A stretch of 64,000 bases of DNA, taken from the NCBI GenBank assembly GCA_016617855.1, contig JAECUM010001126.1, positions 230,531 to 294,530 on the forward strand, written 5' to 3'. This DNA comes from Megalonaias nervosa (taxonomy: Eukaryota > Mollusca > Bivalvia > Unionida > Unionidae). Of this stretch, positions 12,840 to 25,999 are shown piece after piece. The notes below the pieces were generated by a model, which was not told where the DNA came from, made no database searches, and was given only the letters and a program-made list of their open reading frames with translations. Position 1 is the first letter of the stretch. Every line of letters starts with the position of its first letter. The position numbers and the translations under genes were made by a program.

Positions 12840-13989
12840 CTGAAATTGATATATATGCATACAGAACTAATTAAATGTACATGTACAATTAACACTTTGA
12901 AGAACAAAATCTATACCAATTATTGCTGCAATGGCTATTGACACTGTAAATACCATTCTTTGATATGCATATTTCAACACAAACAATATTCATGGTGCTT
13001 CCTGATATGACTGCATAGATAAAATTTGGATAGTAAACATCTGAAAATGTCATAATTGCAATTTTGTATATTTGATTTCTGACACCCTCACCTAGGACAT
13101 CCAAAGATAGACACCCATCTTACAGATAGTCACCACAAGAATAAATATAACTACAGTTCTAAGGTTTGTGACTTTCCAACCAGTAGTTTCAAGCAGATAT
13201 AGTCAAATCATTTTTCCTTTATAGATATGACAAAAGTTATGCATCCTTCAATTCAATGAAATCCCTGTCTTTACTTTCCCATCTGGAAAAGATGCTTCAT
13301 TTGCTAAAACAAGTAAGGTAAAAAGACAGACAAACTCATACATGACACTTTCACACAAAATTGTAATATACAAGACAGTATAATTTCTACAGGGACAAAT
13401 TTGCAAAGACTTTAGGGAATTTCTTTGAAATCATATGGACGACTGTATTATAAAATACTGTAAAACAGTAGGGTACAAACCTTTTATTATTCTGAAGAAG
13501 ATGAGAATAGCAACCTATAATAGCTTCAATGGCTTACCACAGCTAAATCCCCATGCCTTTCACTGTATGTTCTGACCGCGTCCCCACTCACCAATAATCC
13601 TGTCAGTTACTTATCACAAGGCAAAAGCCATCACAAATATGACATGACTTCCAGCACAAACTGCACATATAAAGTTTTGGTTACAAAGTATTTGAAAATG
13701 ACCAATGATCCTCCCAAAGCTGGGACCTCATGGGCATGAGTCAAGAAATCCCCACCCCTATAACAGCTAGTTACCATAAGGGGAACTTAACTAAAATGCT
13801 TTACGAAATTCCACTCCAGACAATCAGGGGAATAGAAACACAGAAACATGAAGAAGATACCCCAATGCTGTTTAAACAATAGTCCACAGAAGAGACTGAT
13901 GCACTCTTTCCACAAAGGATGTTCTAAAAATTTCTGGTATGGCAATTTTGTTTCATCAAGTTCCAAATGTTGAAACCATCCCAAATTCT

Positions 13990-14905
13990 ACCATTCTTGA
14001 GCGATATTAGATCCTTAAATCAGCCATTATGGTGGCCATATTAGGTTTACGATCAGCACTATTTTCTTTTAGGACAAATCAGACATCGTTAGAAGACTTT
14101 GCTGATAACCAATACCAATATGACCATACATTCTCGAGGATGTCATTACAGTCATATTTAGTATAAGACTGGCACCATTTGCATTCAGAACCAACTAGGC
14201 ATCACAAGAAGTCTTTTGACAATAAATTCTAAAGTAGCAATATCAAGATTTTAAAAATGACCACTATGCTGGCCATTCTTAATGTAAGACAGGAATGATA
14301 TTTGTTCAGGACCAAACAGACAACATATAAAATCTTCTGGTGAAAACATCATGTTGATATGACATTCCTTTTAAATGGAGATGCAATAACAAGATTTTCA
14401 AGATGGCTGAAATGGCAGCCATATTTGACATCAGGTCAGTACCTGTTTTATTTAAGACCAATTATATATCATAACCAAATTTCTGGTGAAAACTGCTATG
14501 TTGAAATAACTTTCTGTGCAGGAGTAGCAATAACAAGATTTTCAAAATCGCAACAATGGTGGCCATACTGAACATCAGATCACCATTATTTTTATTTAGG
14601 ACTGCCTAGTCATCACAAGACGTCATCTGGTAAAAATCCAATGTTGATAAGACCTTCCATCAAGGAGGAGCAGCAATAACAAGATTTCCAGGATGGCTGC
14701 AATTTTGGACATCAGATCAGAACATTTCCATTTATTACCATCTATATATCATACGGAATCTGTTACTGAAATCCCAAGTTATTATCACCATCCATTCAAG
14801 AAGTAAAACAAAAACAAGATATTGAAGATAGCCACTTTAGCAGCCTTATTGGATGTATTCAGCACTATTTTCTTTTAAGACTAGACCATGGGACAGATGT
14901 GTGTA
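13990..14905 (+). repeat. Satellite-like tandem repeat, unit about 155 bp
   Basis: About five to six diverged units repeat the same order of blocks: AATAACAAGATTTTCAAGAT, then TGGCTG...GCCATA, then ACATCAGATCAG, then TTTTATTTAGGACC, then a CATCACAA/ATATCATAAC block, then CTGGTGAAAA, then a TGTTGATATGAC-like segment. The open frame at 14,359-14,571 is a by-product of this periodicity. Such intronic tandem arrays are common in mollusc genomes. Confidence 0.7.
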
Positions 14906-17900
14906 AAGTTTCAGGGCATGTAATTTAGGACGAGCATCAAAAAGAAACTTTACAAATCCTCTTGCCCAAAACCCAAGGACAAGGTAAAATTTGACACAAG
15001 CAAGTTCACATTTACCAAGTACTGACTGTGTACAAATGAAAAAACCCTGAAAAAATGAGATAAAGAGAGGGTCATGTTCAGTTCATAATGCTTGGTATTC
15101 TTCAAGGTGTTTATACTCTGTGATCTTGTACACAGTACATATAACAGCATCATCAGAGTTTATATGTACCACTTCTTCTCTTACACAACTGCCTACAGTG
15201 TCTTTCATATATCAACCCTTTATTTCAAACAAAATACTTTCAAAGTCAGCCATGCCCATCTAGTACTCAATGTCAAACTTTCATTTCTTATGGAGTCATG
15301 TAGTTTCTAAGTTGGAGTGGATAATAATAATTTTATTTATGTAATACATGTAACTGCTACCATTGAATAGCATTGTTTTCCTGTTCAAGACTTACAGTTA
15401 CTCATCCAAGCTACGTAATTCCCTTGATCCCATTAGGATTGGAAGATTCTAGAACTGAAGAGAACAATATCCTAGTCTGACCCTTGCATCGGATCCTACA
15501 TATAGATAACTATCCTCTTTGACTTGCATCTATAGCGAGTGAGGAGGGAATCTTTGATATATTAGCCAGTATATAATTAAAATTATTTTTTCCAACACAC
15601 ATAATATATTTCAACAGCAGTAATTTACCAGTTAGGAGGGAGGCTGATGACCTTAACAAATTTACAGTGGTCTCCTTCTTATATGGCCACCCCTTCTGCA
15701 CTGGGAGCGTGGCTGTATAAGATAGGTGGCCTATCCAGAGGGGGACTATATTTATGAGATGTACGTGTATATGTATATGTATATAGTAAGACATCTACAT
15801 ACAACTTAAAGCAGTTAATATCTTCTTTTTATAAGTAGCAATAATTATTAAAATGTTCTTCTTGTCTTAAAAACAGAGTAATTTCAAGGTAACATAAACT
15901 AACAGTTCTTATTTTTAGGCATGAAATGTGAGTTGGGTATTGTTGACATGTGCATTTCAAAACCATTCAAAAAGTTATTTAAATATTGGCACATACATTG
16001 TTTCATATTTAAAATAATTATCTTTCCATTTATTCCATTTTCCCACCACTACAGAATATTCTCCTTATCTCTTACGGTGTTGTTTATTTGAGTCTTCCCA
16101 ACATAAAATTTACTGTCAAGTGATCTCTCTCCATTGTTGTCAAGTCAATAACTTTCACGTTTCCTTCTGGAATATTATTTCTCCATTTAGGTGATGACAT
16201 GTTAAAGTTTTGTAACAATTTATTCCAATGTTGCTAAGTGTACAGTATTGCAATTTAATTTACAGATTAAACTTTTGTAGTAAATGAAATTTCTTGTGTA
16301 TCAATACATTGATACATGTACTGGCACATAATTTCACAGTCTTTGTCTATATATAGCCTTTGCTGCCCATGTTGTGATCTTGACAATTACATCCGATCAT
16401 AATCATATAAAAGCAAACTGTGTGAAGCCCAAAATTTTATCAAAACATTGCTGACTACATTTCCTCTACACATCGGCCCTAATAATACTAACCTTAGTGG
16501 TACATGTACTTTAACCAGCACTTCTCTGAGTAACAAAAACCTGACATCCGGAAACAGACATCGGGAAAGATAATTGGATTAACTGCCTTACCATATGAAT
16601 TACTATTAGTTCTGGACACATATTAATAATAAAATGTGGCTGCTTGTGAGAGGTAAATTTTACATTTTTGCACTTATAGGTTGTCCACTGGTAACATTAG
16701 AGGGGTTACCATTCTTGAGGGGTACTTTTGAACACAAACTCATCTGTGCCTAGTGATTCTGGCCATAAAAAGTGGGTGGCTGCTGGTCATGATGGGAATC
16801 ACTGTAGTTAAATTACTGTATGTACCCTTCTGGATGCAGTGATCACTAATGTCCTCTGGTAGAAGACTGAGTCACTTGCTGTGCCATAACAATTGAGCCA
16901 AATGAGGAAATAACTTCACTCAAGTGTGCCAAATATCTCGGCTCCATGTTGCAAGTAAGTTACTTGAATTTTGACCAAAAGTTCTAATTGAAGAGTAAAT
17001 TTTGCATAACAGTTGCTGGCTGGCAACAACCCCACCCCACAAACAAAGCTCAAGCTCACTGACATCAATCACAGGGGCACAACTTGTTTGGATAAAAGGT
17101 CGCTTCTTCACACGATCCCTAATGTATGCCATCTGGCACCAGGTGAATGCCATTGCCAAAATCTGATGCCTTTGTGTACAGAAAAGAATGGCATTTGGCA
17201 TGTGACAAAAACGGTTCCTGATTTACACACCAAATTAGGTGGTGGTAAAAATCAATTCAAGGAGAATCCCAGCAGATGAGGGATCCTTGTGCAGTCTCCA
17301 GTTTGCTTGCAGCAGGACATGTAGCAGGCGCAAGCAGTCTCCATAGAGAAAACAAGTTTACAGCAGAGTTCAGAGTTACTACGAACAAAAGATTTAAACT
17401 GACAAGGTCTTAACCAGGAGAGCAACTACAAAAATAGGATCTTTTTGATCTGGGTCTGCTTTGTAAACTTTTGCAAAGGGTCCCAAAGAGTGGTGAAAAT
17501 TAGCATGCTCCTTTGTATGTTTCATGAGGCCGGGAGTGGTGCAAGGGACTGAGGTAAATGAGGGCCAACAAAACATCTCTGCCTCAAGAGACGACCAAAG
17601 AAAAACCGTTGATGTCTCAAAAGCAGCATCCCTGTGGAGGTGAAGCAGCTCTATGAAGAGCATCATGTACATGGAGAGTGAATCCCTCAATATCTTTGCT
17701 GCAGCCTTCAGCAACTACTGAAGCACTGCTGGAAACTATGATACCTCCTTCGCGAAACTAAAGGAGGCTGCTGAAAACAGATCAGAATATGAGGCAATCA
17801 AGAAGAGTATGGGCTTTAAGCTCCAGTGCCTCCAAGGTCTTAAGTGGGAAGTCAGCACAGGTGTCATCCACAATCCCACTTTTGATGCCCCAGTATTCAA

Positions 17901-19244
17901 GGGGGTGTCTTAAGGTGTAAAGCTGGAGAGTGGACTCTACAGCTGCATGCAAATTTGGCTGAAGAGTAGAGGGGAAACAGACCAACCCCTTTTTTGTCTG
18001 GTGAACTCCTGTGATTGGAAAAAGACTTCTGTGTTAGCTCCCAGACCACTGTGGAATGTGGGAACAACAGATGGTCTGGATGTGATGCTGTACCAACAGT
18101 GTCTTCAGACTGGAGAGAATCTTTTTGCCTTCTGTGTGGAGAGGGCAGTGTGGGAATTTGGTTGTCCTTTTCCTGAAGTACCTTATCTGCGGTGATGGAA
18201 CTGAATCTACTCCCGGACCTTCTATGTGAGCAAAAACATTAGGTACTCATCCCTTCCTGACAATCGAGAGGAGGAGTGTTGGCAAACTTCCTGTTTATTG
18301 GCACCAGATAGTGGAGGCAAAACAGTTTCAAGACCAGTAATGTCTACAGAGCTGCCATGAAGCCGAAGGAAACGCATCCATTGTGCCGTGACAGTGTCTA
18401 GACTAAAACTGGAACTCCAATGACCACCATTCAAAGTCCAGTGACCAGTGGATGACTGGTCACTAGTAGCCAGTCACCAGACTACCAGCAGTCTGGTAAC
18501 AATGATCTAATGGACAAACTGACACCATATATGTTAGAATAAACCAACTGCTCATCCTTTTCAGAAAGGCAGGATTTAGTCATCTGCTTCACTTAGACTC
18601 TGACCTAGACAGGCTGCTGCTTCTCCCTAGCCAGGAGGCACAATTCACAGATAGTGTTTCCATCCTGTGAAGGACCCAACCAAATGCCAAAACTGCATGT
18701 GCACCACTGTACAACCCCATTAAATGCAGCTGGTAAAGTGATTTTAATGACAAGATAATTAATGAAAGCATCTCCTTGCCAAATTACAAAAAAATCAATG
18801 AGTAAGTGCTTGATTATAGCAGCGAATCTAGAAGTCAAGGGTTTACATGATATGAATGGCCTTTGTAAATATTAATGAATGACAGGTTTCCTTACTATAA
18901 CTGCAAATCCACTGTGCAAGATTTCTGCATGCTTGCTCAATTCAAAAGGAGAGGGGATTCATTAGGTTGAAAACAAATGCAAGTATTAAAAGTAACAAAC
19001 AGGTCACCATGACCTACTTTTGTCTGTAATCAACAGTATCATTCAAAATAAAAAAACACGTAATTGAGTTTCATAACTGTACATCATACAGTGTCGGAGC
19101 TAAATGCAAAAACCTTATGTTCAGATCCATGCCAACAATGAAGACGACAACAATACTTGAAAACTGATACCTGTGTTTTGCAGAAGATCCACTGCTAAGA
19201 CAAGACTCCTGAATCTGTAATACCAATTATATGTTCAACATTCA

Positions 19245-19248
<4 letters not shown>

Positions 19249-19304
<56 letters not shown>
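19249..19304. repeat. (AT)n microsatellite
   Basis: Uninterrupted dinucleotide tract of roughly 56 bases lying about 35 bases downstream of the donor of the 19.3-kb TIR exon (minus strand). Open frames across it are artefacts of the repeat. Confidence 0.95.
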
Positions 19305-19308
<4 letters not shown>

Positions 19309-19340
19309 TATAATGGAGGTTCAGCTAAAGATTCACTTAC

Positions 19341-19510
19341 TTTGATAATTTCTTGCTGATTGTCCCAGTTGTAACTAATCATAATATGTGGACCAAGCCA
19401 TGGAAGTTCACCCCGCGAATGACGTTTTGGAAAATGTTTATCCGGCTTATCAATTCTATTTGCCACTGTTTCCTCATCAGGAATAGGTGGAAGACCACTC
19501 GGCGTAGGTA
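19341..19510 (-). CDS. ARM-TIR gene, exon: linker and N-terminal TIR domain
   Basis: A 170-nt minus-strand exon between acceptor AATTAATCCACAG and a consensus donor AAA|GTAAGT. It encodes a linker (PTPSGLPPIPDEETVANRID) and then RGELPWLGPHIMISYNWDNQ followed by QEIIK. The HIMISYNWDN box is the first strand and BB-region start of a TIR domain of the type found in many invertebrate cytosolic TIR proteins, and the next exon continues it in phase (IRDRL). TIR domains either scaffold innate immune signalling or, as in SARM1, cleave NAD+. Which applies here cannot be decided from sequence alone. Confidence 0.9.
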
Positions 19511-22253
19511 CTGTGGATTAATTTTTTTATTACACCATCGGATTGTTTAATTATATGCTATCATCAATCTTACCCAAATCCATGTCATATCAATCGTATT
19601 TGTTATTCAATTCTATCTGCCCATCGGACTTGTATTTTGTTTCGGCTCCATATAAAAGCAAAGAAATCACTACAACGCCCAACTAACTAATCAAATAAAT
19701 AGGCAATGATATAAAACACATTTCTAAAAACATCACTATAAAATACTTCATTGTAATTTAAAATAAACCACACTCTCAATACATTTAGAAAGAAATCAGA
19801 GGAATATTTTTATAACGTCATCACAGTGAAGGTATATGTTGCTGTGAAGTACGAAATGAATACTCAATGTGAATAAAAAAGACCTTGCTGTCGTGAAAGT
19901 AGGTTTCAAAAGCATAGAGAAACTTGCACCACACTAACATTTTTATTATGGGTTTGAAATACTGCAGGCAAATTCTTCAGGTGGTTTTAAGAAATTGCCA
20001 CAGAGTGTTGTCTATTTATTATTGTAAACGTATAAAATGTATTACTCAGTAGGAAAATGCTGTCTTATCAACATTATGCCAATTTAATTGCCCGTTATTA
20101 TAAACAGATCATATTATCTTTCAATCTACAACATTTATGCCGAGAAGTTACTAGTGAATCTCTAAGGAAGTTTTAAGATAAATACTATGAAAATCAATAA
20201 CACGACTACCATGATTCACCTCTTGCCAAATCACAAAATGTTGTGACATACTTAGTCTATAAATACAATAACAAAAATTATATTCTAACTGTGCACATTG
20301 AAAAAGTTAGTTTCAAGGATCTGTTCATTATCCATTTATTAATTCAATCATTCACAGTATTCAATGTTTCCTTGTTTTACATGGGAATGATTGTACATGT
20401 AAAATTCTATCTACCTATCTCGGGATGATTTGATCCAAATTTTATTTAAAATATAATTGATGGTTTTATGGTTTAAAATTTGTCTGACCCATCCATAATA
20501 AGCTATCAAAATGTATGCTGTTATGACATACTTCCTTTTTCACATAAATAATCTACGAAGCATTGCATATGCATAACAATTTGACTACATCAAAAATCTG
20601 TGAAGCATCGAGTATGCATAACAGGGTCAATACATCAATAATCTGTGAAGCATCAAGTATGCATAGCAGTGTGACTACATCAATAATCGGTGAAGTATTG
20701 ATTATGGATAACACTGTGCTAAATTAATAATCTGTGAAGCACTGAGTACGCATATCAGGGTGGATTTATAAATAATCTGTGAAGAATCAAGTATTGATAA
20801 CGGTGTTACTACATCAATAATCGGTGAGGCACAGAATATGCATAACAGTGTGACTACATCAACAATATGTGAAGCATCGAGTAAGCATAACACTTTGCTA
20901 AATCAATCACCTGTGAAGAATCAAGTATTGATAACAGTGCGAAAACATCAATAGTCAGTCAGGCATTGAGTACACATAACAAGGTGACTACATCAATGAT
21001 CTGTGAAGCACTGAGTTTGTATAACAGTGACTACATCAATAATCATTGAAGCAATGAGCATGCATAACAGGGTGACTACATCAATAATCTCTGAAGCACT
21101 GAGTATGCATAATAGTGTGACTCAGTGATCGCCCTGGGCTTGACCAATGTCGCAAATTGCGATTTTTTCCTTATTGGCGACAAAAATATACCATCTGGCG
21201 ATCTTTTTGGCGACAACAATTTTCGCTGTTAAAAATTGTATATACAGTCTTGGGTTTGCAGTTGAGAAATTCAAAGGCACCAGCTGCAAGCTTTGAAATA
21301 AATTCTTCTGGAATCTATTGTTACATAAACCAGTCATTTGTTCATACTGACAAACCACGCTAACACAGCATTGTTATATCATAATCTGCTTATCCTGATG
21401 TCTGGCCTTAGTACTCGGTGATGTAATATAACCCAAATAGTCGTGCTACCTGATAAGCAATATTCGACTATCTCTGAAGGCGGGAACGGGAATGACTACA
21501 ATCTATCAGACGATAGCAGTTTTTTTTTTTCATTTTTGAAAAATCTACCAGAAACAATAGTTTGCTGAAACGTCAAAGAAAACTGATTACATTTGAAGCA
21601 TCGATCATTCAGTATATACATATTAAGCAAATGAAAAAAATTTCTGTCTCTGTCAATGTTTTACAATTATTTGATGTTGCCGCAGCAATAACAAACAGGC
21701 ATTTGTTTGGTCCTTCAAAGAGTGCCCTAAGCGGTGCCTTCAATAACACATGAACCTTCATCAAAGCAAGTCGAAGACGTTTGATCAAAGAAAGTCGGCA
21801 ACAAAGTTAAATAAAAGCACTGTCATTTTTCATAGTGATTGGAACATATTTACTGTGCCGTATGTTTCCTGTTTGCGGCAAAAAGTTCATGATTACGATC
21901 GCTACCAATGTCGATTTAAAACCCAAATTATAATTCCAATATTTTGAACAATAGATATCTGGCCATCGAGTTAAATGAAGGTGGGACATCTCGCAAGAAT
22001 GTTAAAACTTTTTAATTTGTTCACATGTTTTCATTTCCCTGTGAATAGCCTCATACCTTTGGTAGCCTCGGCATCATGGTAGTTGTTTCTGGCTGACCAA
22101 AATCTAGGCCAATTTATGTACATGTACATGTAGCATACAAACAACTATACAGCCACGTGCTACTTGGATAATAAATATCAGAGTGTTGTTGTTGTAGGGT
22201 TTAACGCCCTTTTTCAGCACAAGATGGGCTATACATGGCGGCCAGTATAATTG
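19511..22253 (-). other. Intron with minisatellite and old SINE tail
   Basis: Between the TIR and ARM parts. It contains the 42-bp minisatellite (20.55-21.12 kb). Bases about 22,190-22,253 read TTGTTGTTGTAGGGTTTAAC and resemble the tail of another minus-oriented SINE near 50.95 kb. Short open frames near 21.1-21.9 kb have no supported function. Confidence 0.5.
20553..21125 (+). repeat. Minisatellite, unit about 42 bp, about 13-14 copies
   Basis: The recurring unit is TACATCAATAATCTGTGAAG followed by CATTGAGTATGCATAACAGTGTGAC, with point variation and a few shortened units. The repeats are contiguous, without unique spacers, which excludes a CRISPR-like array. The minus-strand frame through it (20,702-20,893) is a repeat artefact. 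Confidence 0.9.
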
Positions 22254-22577
22254 GATGTGATGTGATGTGATGTGATTATGATTTTTAACGTAGTTTTAAC
22301 AATTTTTCAATCATATCGCTACGATGTCTGCAGTGTGGCAGTTTATAGTGATGTCTAGCACTGGGGCATCATGCCGCAGACATGCAGCATGATGTCCCAC
22401 CCAGTCACATTATCCTGACACCAGGCCGACCAGTCCTAACACTAACCTCTTAATGCTGAGCGCCAAGCGAGGCAGCTGTTAGCACCATTTTTGTAAGTCT
22501 TTGGTATGACTCGACCGGGGATCGAACCCACGACCTCCCGCATCCGAGGCGGACGCTCTAACCACTAGGCCACCGGA
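22254..22577 (-). mobile_element. tRNA-derived SINE with perfect 11-bp target duplication
   Basis: On the minus strand the head reads CCGGTGGCCTAGTGGTTAGA (A box) and later GTCGTGGGTTCGATCCCCGG (B box). A conserved body follows (GCTAACAGCTGCCTCGCTTG; CTAGACATCACTATAAACTG), and the tail is repeated CATCA. Both ends carry the same 11 bp, CAGTATAATTG, at 22,243-22,253 and 22,578-22,588. The same family recurs at 34.6 kb (complete) and 25.6 kb (head decayed). Transcription would be by RNA polymerase III, with mobilisation by a LINE partner not seen here. Confidence 0.9.
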
Positions 22578-22620
22578 CAGTATAATTGTTTTGTTCTTCT
22601 CAGCTTTGGCAACTCCATAC

Positions 22621-22798
22621 AAGCCATCAATTAGCTCGCTCACACAGAACCCTTCTTTACGACGATCATCTGCCTGACGTGCTTCTTCAATCATATCTCT
22701 CAGAAGCTTAAATACATTCTCACTCCCTTGGATCTTGTCGTCACACTCGTTGTCATCAGTCATGTCAGCAAGGGCCAAAAGAGTTTGCATCTGGATCT
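22621..22798 (-). CDS. ARM-TIR gene, exon: armadillo-like helices
   Basis: From acceptor GCATTTTTCAG the minus strand reads IQMQTLLALADMTDDNECDD and on through NVFKLLRDMIEEARQADDRR to SELIDGL, where a donor (CTT|GTATGG) fits. The frame stays open for 20 more residues (YGVAKAEKNKTIIL), which look like an armadillo helix, until it enters a SINE. The true exon end may therefore lie closer to 22,580. The alternating hydrophobic helix pattern is what armadillo repeats look like. The exon begins with the last two bases of a codon. Confidence 0.65.
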
Positions 22799-24017
22799 CT
22801 GAAAAATGCATTCTATTTTATATACTTCGGTTAACAACTTCTGTTTCATTTGATATTTCAAATTGTAAAACTTGACAACTGTAATTCTTTCACACACATT
22901 TTCTGGTTTGATATTTTAGTTGTTCAGTTATTCATTAACAAATAAAATATATAGAAGTCCCTGTTATTATGGAATATTTAAGAGGGAACTTGTTGACCTT
23001 TTACATATCTGCTTATCGTGATGAAACAAATGACAGTATATCTATAAATGTCTTAATCATCTCGACAGTCAGGCCTAGAATTTAATATCAATTTCCTCTC
23101 ATCAGCGAACTAATTGAGTAAGACTGAGAAATTTATTAGTCTCTCTGAATCTTGCCTAGTCCTTCCCAAAAAACAATATCACACATGTACCGGGATTAAC
23201 AACACTTTTATTTCTTAAATACCACCATCATTCATAATTCAGCAGACCTGCCAACCCAAACAAGTTAGCTCAGTAAAACAGTTGATTTTTCCCATAAGTT
23301 TTACTCGCTTTTAGTAAGGTGTAACAAAAATATCCTGTATTCTATTGTCAAGTTGGAAAACATGTATTTAAAAAGATCGCTATGAAACTGATGTATCGAG
23401 GGTAAACATTATGTTCATCAGAAAAGTTTCTAAAGTACACAAAAACCTTATTTACCTCAGTACAGTTGAACAAAGTTCAGTTCCAAACCCTGAATTTTGA
23501 TGCCTGAGGCAATACAATGGTGGTAACAAAACTGGTAAAGATTTACAAGGCCTTGTTTTGAAATATGGCAAGTCAAATTATAATTGTCTTAAAGTTCGAC
23601 AGGAACATCAGCTCTGAATCTCGGCAATTTACGCAATTAGCTCAGAAAGTCTGGTCATTGTCTGACCATTTTTAACAAAAATATTACCCGTTATAGCACA
23701 CAATGCTGACTGGTGACAACTGAAACTTTATTATCCATCAGACTATTAAAATTATGAACACTTCTAGTCTGACGGGAAATTTCCAGAACACTGGCTAACG
23801 GTCTAATGCTAATTTCGAGGCGTGATACTGCAGAAAAGCAATAAATTTTGGTTGACATTTTATCTATTTTAGATATTCTTTTTATTATATATACCGGTCT
23901 GGCAATCTTCAAGATAATAAACAGAGTCAATCTGAACCAAGTCATCATAAGTCATCCTGATTAAAATCCTGGCAAGTTCCAAGCTGAGATTTTCAGACAG
24001 ATTTGGAATCCTAATAC
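22799..24017 (-). other. Intron-like stretch
   Basis: AT-rich sequence between two armadillo exons, with no recognised repeat. The phases of the two flanking exon models do not match, so one boundary is wrong or a short exon is hidden here. Confidence 0.4.
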
Positions 24018-24163
24018 TCAATCGGTTTCTTTGACTCTAAATATGGTAGAAAACTGTCAACAGCGTTAACGTCACGGTAGATTTTTCTCTCTGTGTCTGG
24101 ATTGTGGGCACAGTTATGCAAAATCTTCACAGCGGAGGTGAATGCAAAGGGATCCGACTCTGC
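24018..24163 (-). CDS. ARM-TIR gene, exon: armadillo-like repeat
   Basis: A strong acceptor (TTTTTCACATTGCAG) opens a frame reading AESDPFAFTSAVKILHNCAH and then NPDTERKIYRDVNAVDSFLP. The series 'A-V-K-I-L-H-N-C-A-H-N...K-I-Y' is a good armadillo helix 2-helix 3 pattern. The 3' boundary is less sure: GA|GTATTA at 24,017 is the best donor in reach before the frame stops. The exon is on the same strand and in order between the exons at 24.9 and 22.8 kb. Confidence 0.7.
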
Positions 24164-24719
24164 CTGCAATGTGAAAAAGTGCCAGTCAAGGTATATGAAA
24201 CTAATCTACGAATTACTTTGAAATATACTGTTATGACATGACATGACAGCCACCATCAGAAAGAACGAAGTTATCAAGGAATACCTTTGTGTAAATTGTC
24301 CATGATGATATAATTGCATACAATATGAATTAGATTTTTAAAAAATATAGTGATTCAAACAATTTACTGTTACATACCCATTTAAGGGTATTTAGTACGT
24401 AAAGCAGTTGTTAGTTATGGATGCCAATAACCACTTTATAACAAGGGAGAGCTGTACAGGTTTTTCCTCACTTTTCACATACAGATACAATAAGAAAGCT
24501 ATAAATAAACCTACTGTGCATTTGACTGTATAATAGATTTGTCATTTCATGTTAATTTTGCTGAGCTACAAGTTATGAATCTCTTTAAAGATATATCATT
24601 AAACTTCGGTGACTACGGTGAACATTATCTCTTCCAATACATATTTTACCCCATTCAATACAAGTCCTGTATCAATAAATTCATAAGAGGGAGACCACTT
24701 AACATTTTATTGCACTCAT
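24164..24719 (-). other. Short intron
   Basis: AT-rich DNA between armadillo exons. Nothing else recognised. Confidence 0.45.
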
Positions 24720-24925
24720 ATCTGACATTGTCTTAATATTCTGTCTTCATCAAAAGCAGAAGAGTACAACTCCAAAAGAATCTTTGTAGCACATCTCAAA
24801 ATAAGATTTTTCACTAACATGAACTCTGCCAAAACACTTTTTTGAAACAGTGCTCTGTTGACTACTATGTCAGATTTCTCAACAGTTCCACAATGTTGTA
24901 TTAGGATTTTAAGTCCGTCAATGCC
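24720..24925 (-). CDS. ARM-TIR gene, exon: armadillo-like helices (boundaries approximate)
   Basis: Minus-strand open frame reading NGIDGLKILIQHCGTVEKSD, VVNRALFQKSVLAEFMLVKN and LILRCATKILLELYSSAFDE. The leucine/alanine spacing fits alpha-solenoid (armadillo/HEAT) helices. GGAAAAAGCAG is a usable acceptor at about 24,926. No clear consensus donor is visible at the 3' end, so that boundary is approximate. The segment has the strand, order and character expected for the region between the myristoylated N-terminus and the 24.1-kb exon. Confidence 0.6.
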
Positions 24926-25999
24926 ATTGTCTGCTTTTTCCAAAAAATATTTTTTATCAGAATAATTATTCTTACTTTTTAATTTTTTTTCTAACTGTTT
25001 AGATTCTTATTTCTTCAATTTCTATTAGAATTGCATACTGCACTAATTCCACTTCTATATATGTGTTGGAACTAATTTACTGGTGTACTTGTGCATCATT
25101 GCTTTTCCAGCTATATGAATTCATACAAATTTTGCATAATTTGTACACATCATTGCCCTAGTAAAGCAGTAGCATCTCAGTAAAATGGAGTTAACAGTCT
25201 TGTGATTAAAGAGTTGAAAAGCTATCTGTTTCAGTACAAATATTCACAATATATTCAAATCTTTACACACAAAAGACTGTTATCCACTAAAAGTTCATAT
25301 TGATTCTTTTATGGAACTTCATAAATGATTCTTCTCTGCTTTACGTGGAAATTTGAGCATGCCTTCTTCTGTTTCATTAATACATCTGGTAAAGGAGGAG
25401 TCCCAGGATCACTGGAATTTCCAACAAAGATTCCCTGAATGAAATTAGTGATAAATTAGAACAAACTTCTATGGCTTGCCGAAGCTAATTCCCATACTGA
25501 TTTATTATGTATCACCAACTCCATCCATTCTGGACCAAAGTACCTGGGGATGGAGCCCAATATCCATAACAAATATTATATGTCTACCTGCTGTGATTGC
25601 AGGTGTAAAGATTGGTCTGATGTTTGATGTCACGGATTCGAACCCCGGCCGAGTCATATCAAAGACTTATGAAAATGGTACTAACAGCTGCCTTGCTAGG
25701 CACTCAGCATCAAGAGGTTTGTGTTAAGACTGGCTGGCCTGGTGTTAGGATAATGTGACTGGGTGGGACGTCATGCTACATGTCTGCAGCATGATGCCCG
25801 AGTGCTAGACATCACTATAAACTGTCACACTGCAGACATCGCAGTGAATTGACTGAAAAATTGTTAAAGCTAGGTTAAAAATCCAAATCACACACACAAA
25901 TTTTAATTCTAATCATCTCTGTGTACAGCTATCCTCTCCATGCAGTAGTCTCAACTTTAAGCAAAAAAGATTTTGAATGTGTAACATATACTTACTTAC
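24926..25999 (-). other. First intron with a decayed SINE
   Basis: Begins with donor G|GTAAGTAAG after the first coding exon. It contains a degenerate SINE at about 25,610-25,905. No other feature. Confidence 0.5.
25610..25905 (+). mobile_element. tRNA-derived SINE, head decayed
   Basis: Same family as the copies at 22.3 and 34.6 kb. The B box GATTCGAACCCCGGCCGAGT is preserved, followed by the body (GGTACTAACAGCTGCCTTGC; CTAGACATCACTATAAACTG) and a CACACACA tail. The A-box half of the tRNA-like head is missing or unrecognisable, so this copy is 5'-truncated or eroded. Confidence 0.8.

Larger units (their letters stand above)
12840..19340 (-). other. 6.5-kb intron inside the TIR domain
   Basis: This holds a satellite block at about 13,990-14,905 and an AT microsatellite at 19,249-19,304. 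Around 16.9-18.4 kb there are several medium-length open frames on both strands, locally richer in G+C than the surroundings, which could be a worn transposon. None of their translations shows a domain I recognise, so they are left unassigned. Confidence 0.5.

Noticed and set aside
16900..18450. Possible transposon gene on the basis of several 60-106-codon frames
   Set aside because: Frames lie on both strands, are not joined by any consistent protein pattern, and no domain motif was recognised.
20553..21125. Regular array of 42-bp units resembling a CRISPR
   Set aside because: The units are contiguous with no unique spacers, and the setting is an animal intron; it is a minisatellite.
22479..22577. 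C-terminal GGLVVRASASDAGGRGFDPR-type extension of the armadillo exon
   Set aside because: This peptide is the translated tRNA-like head of the inserted SINE, a familiar false exon.
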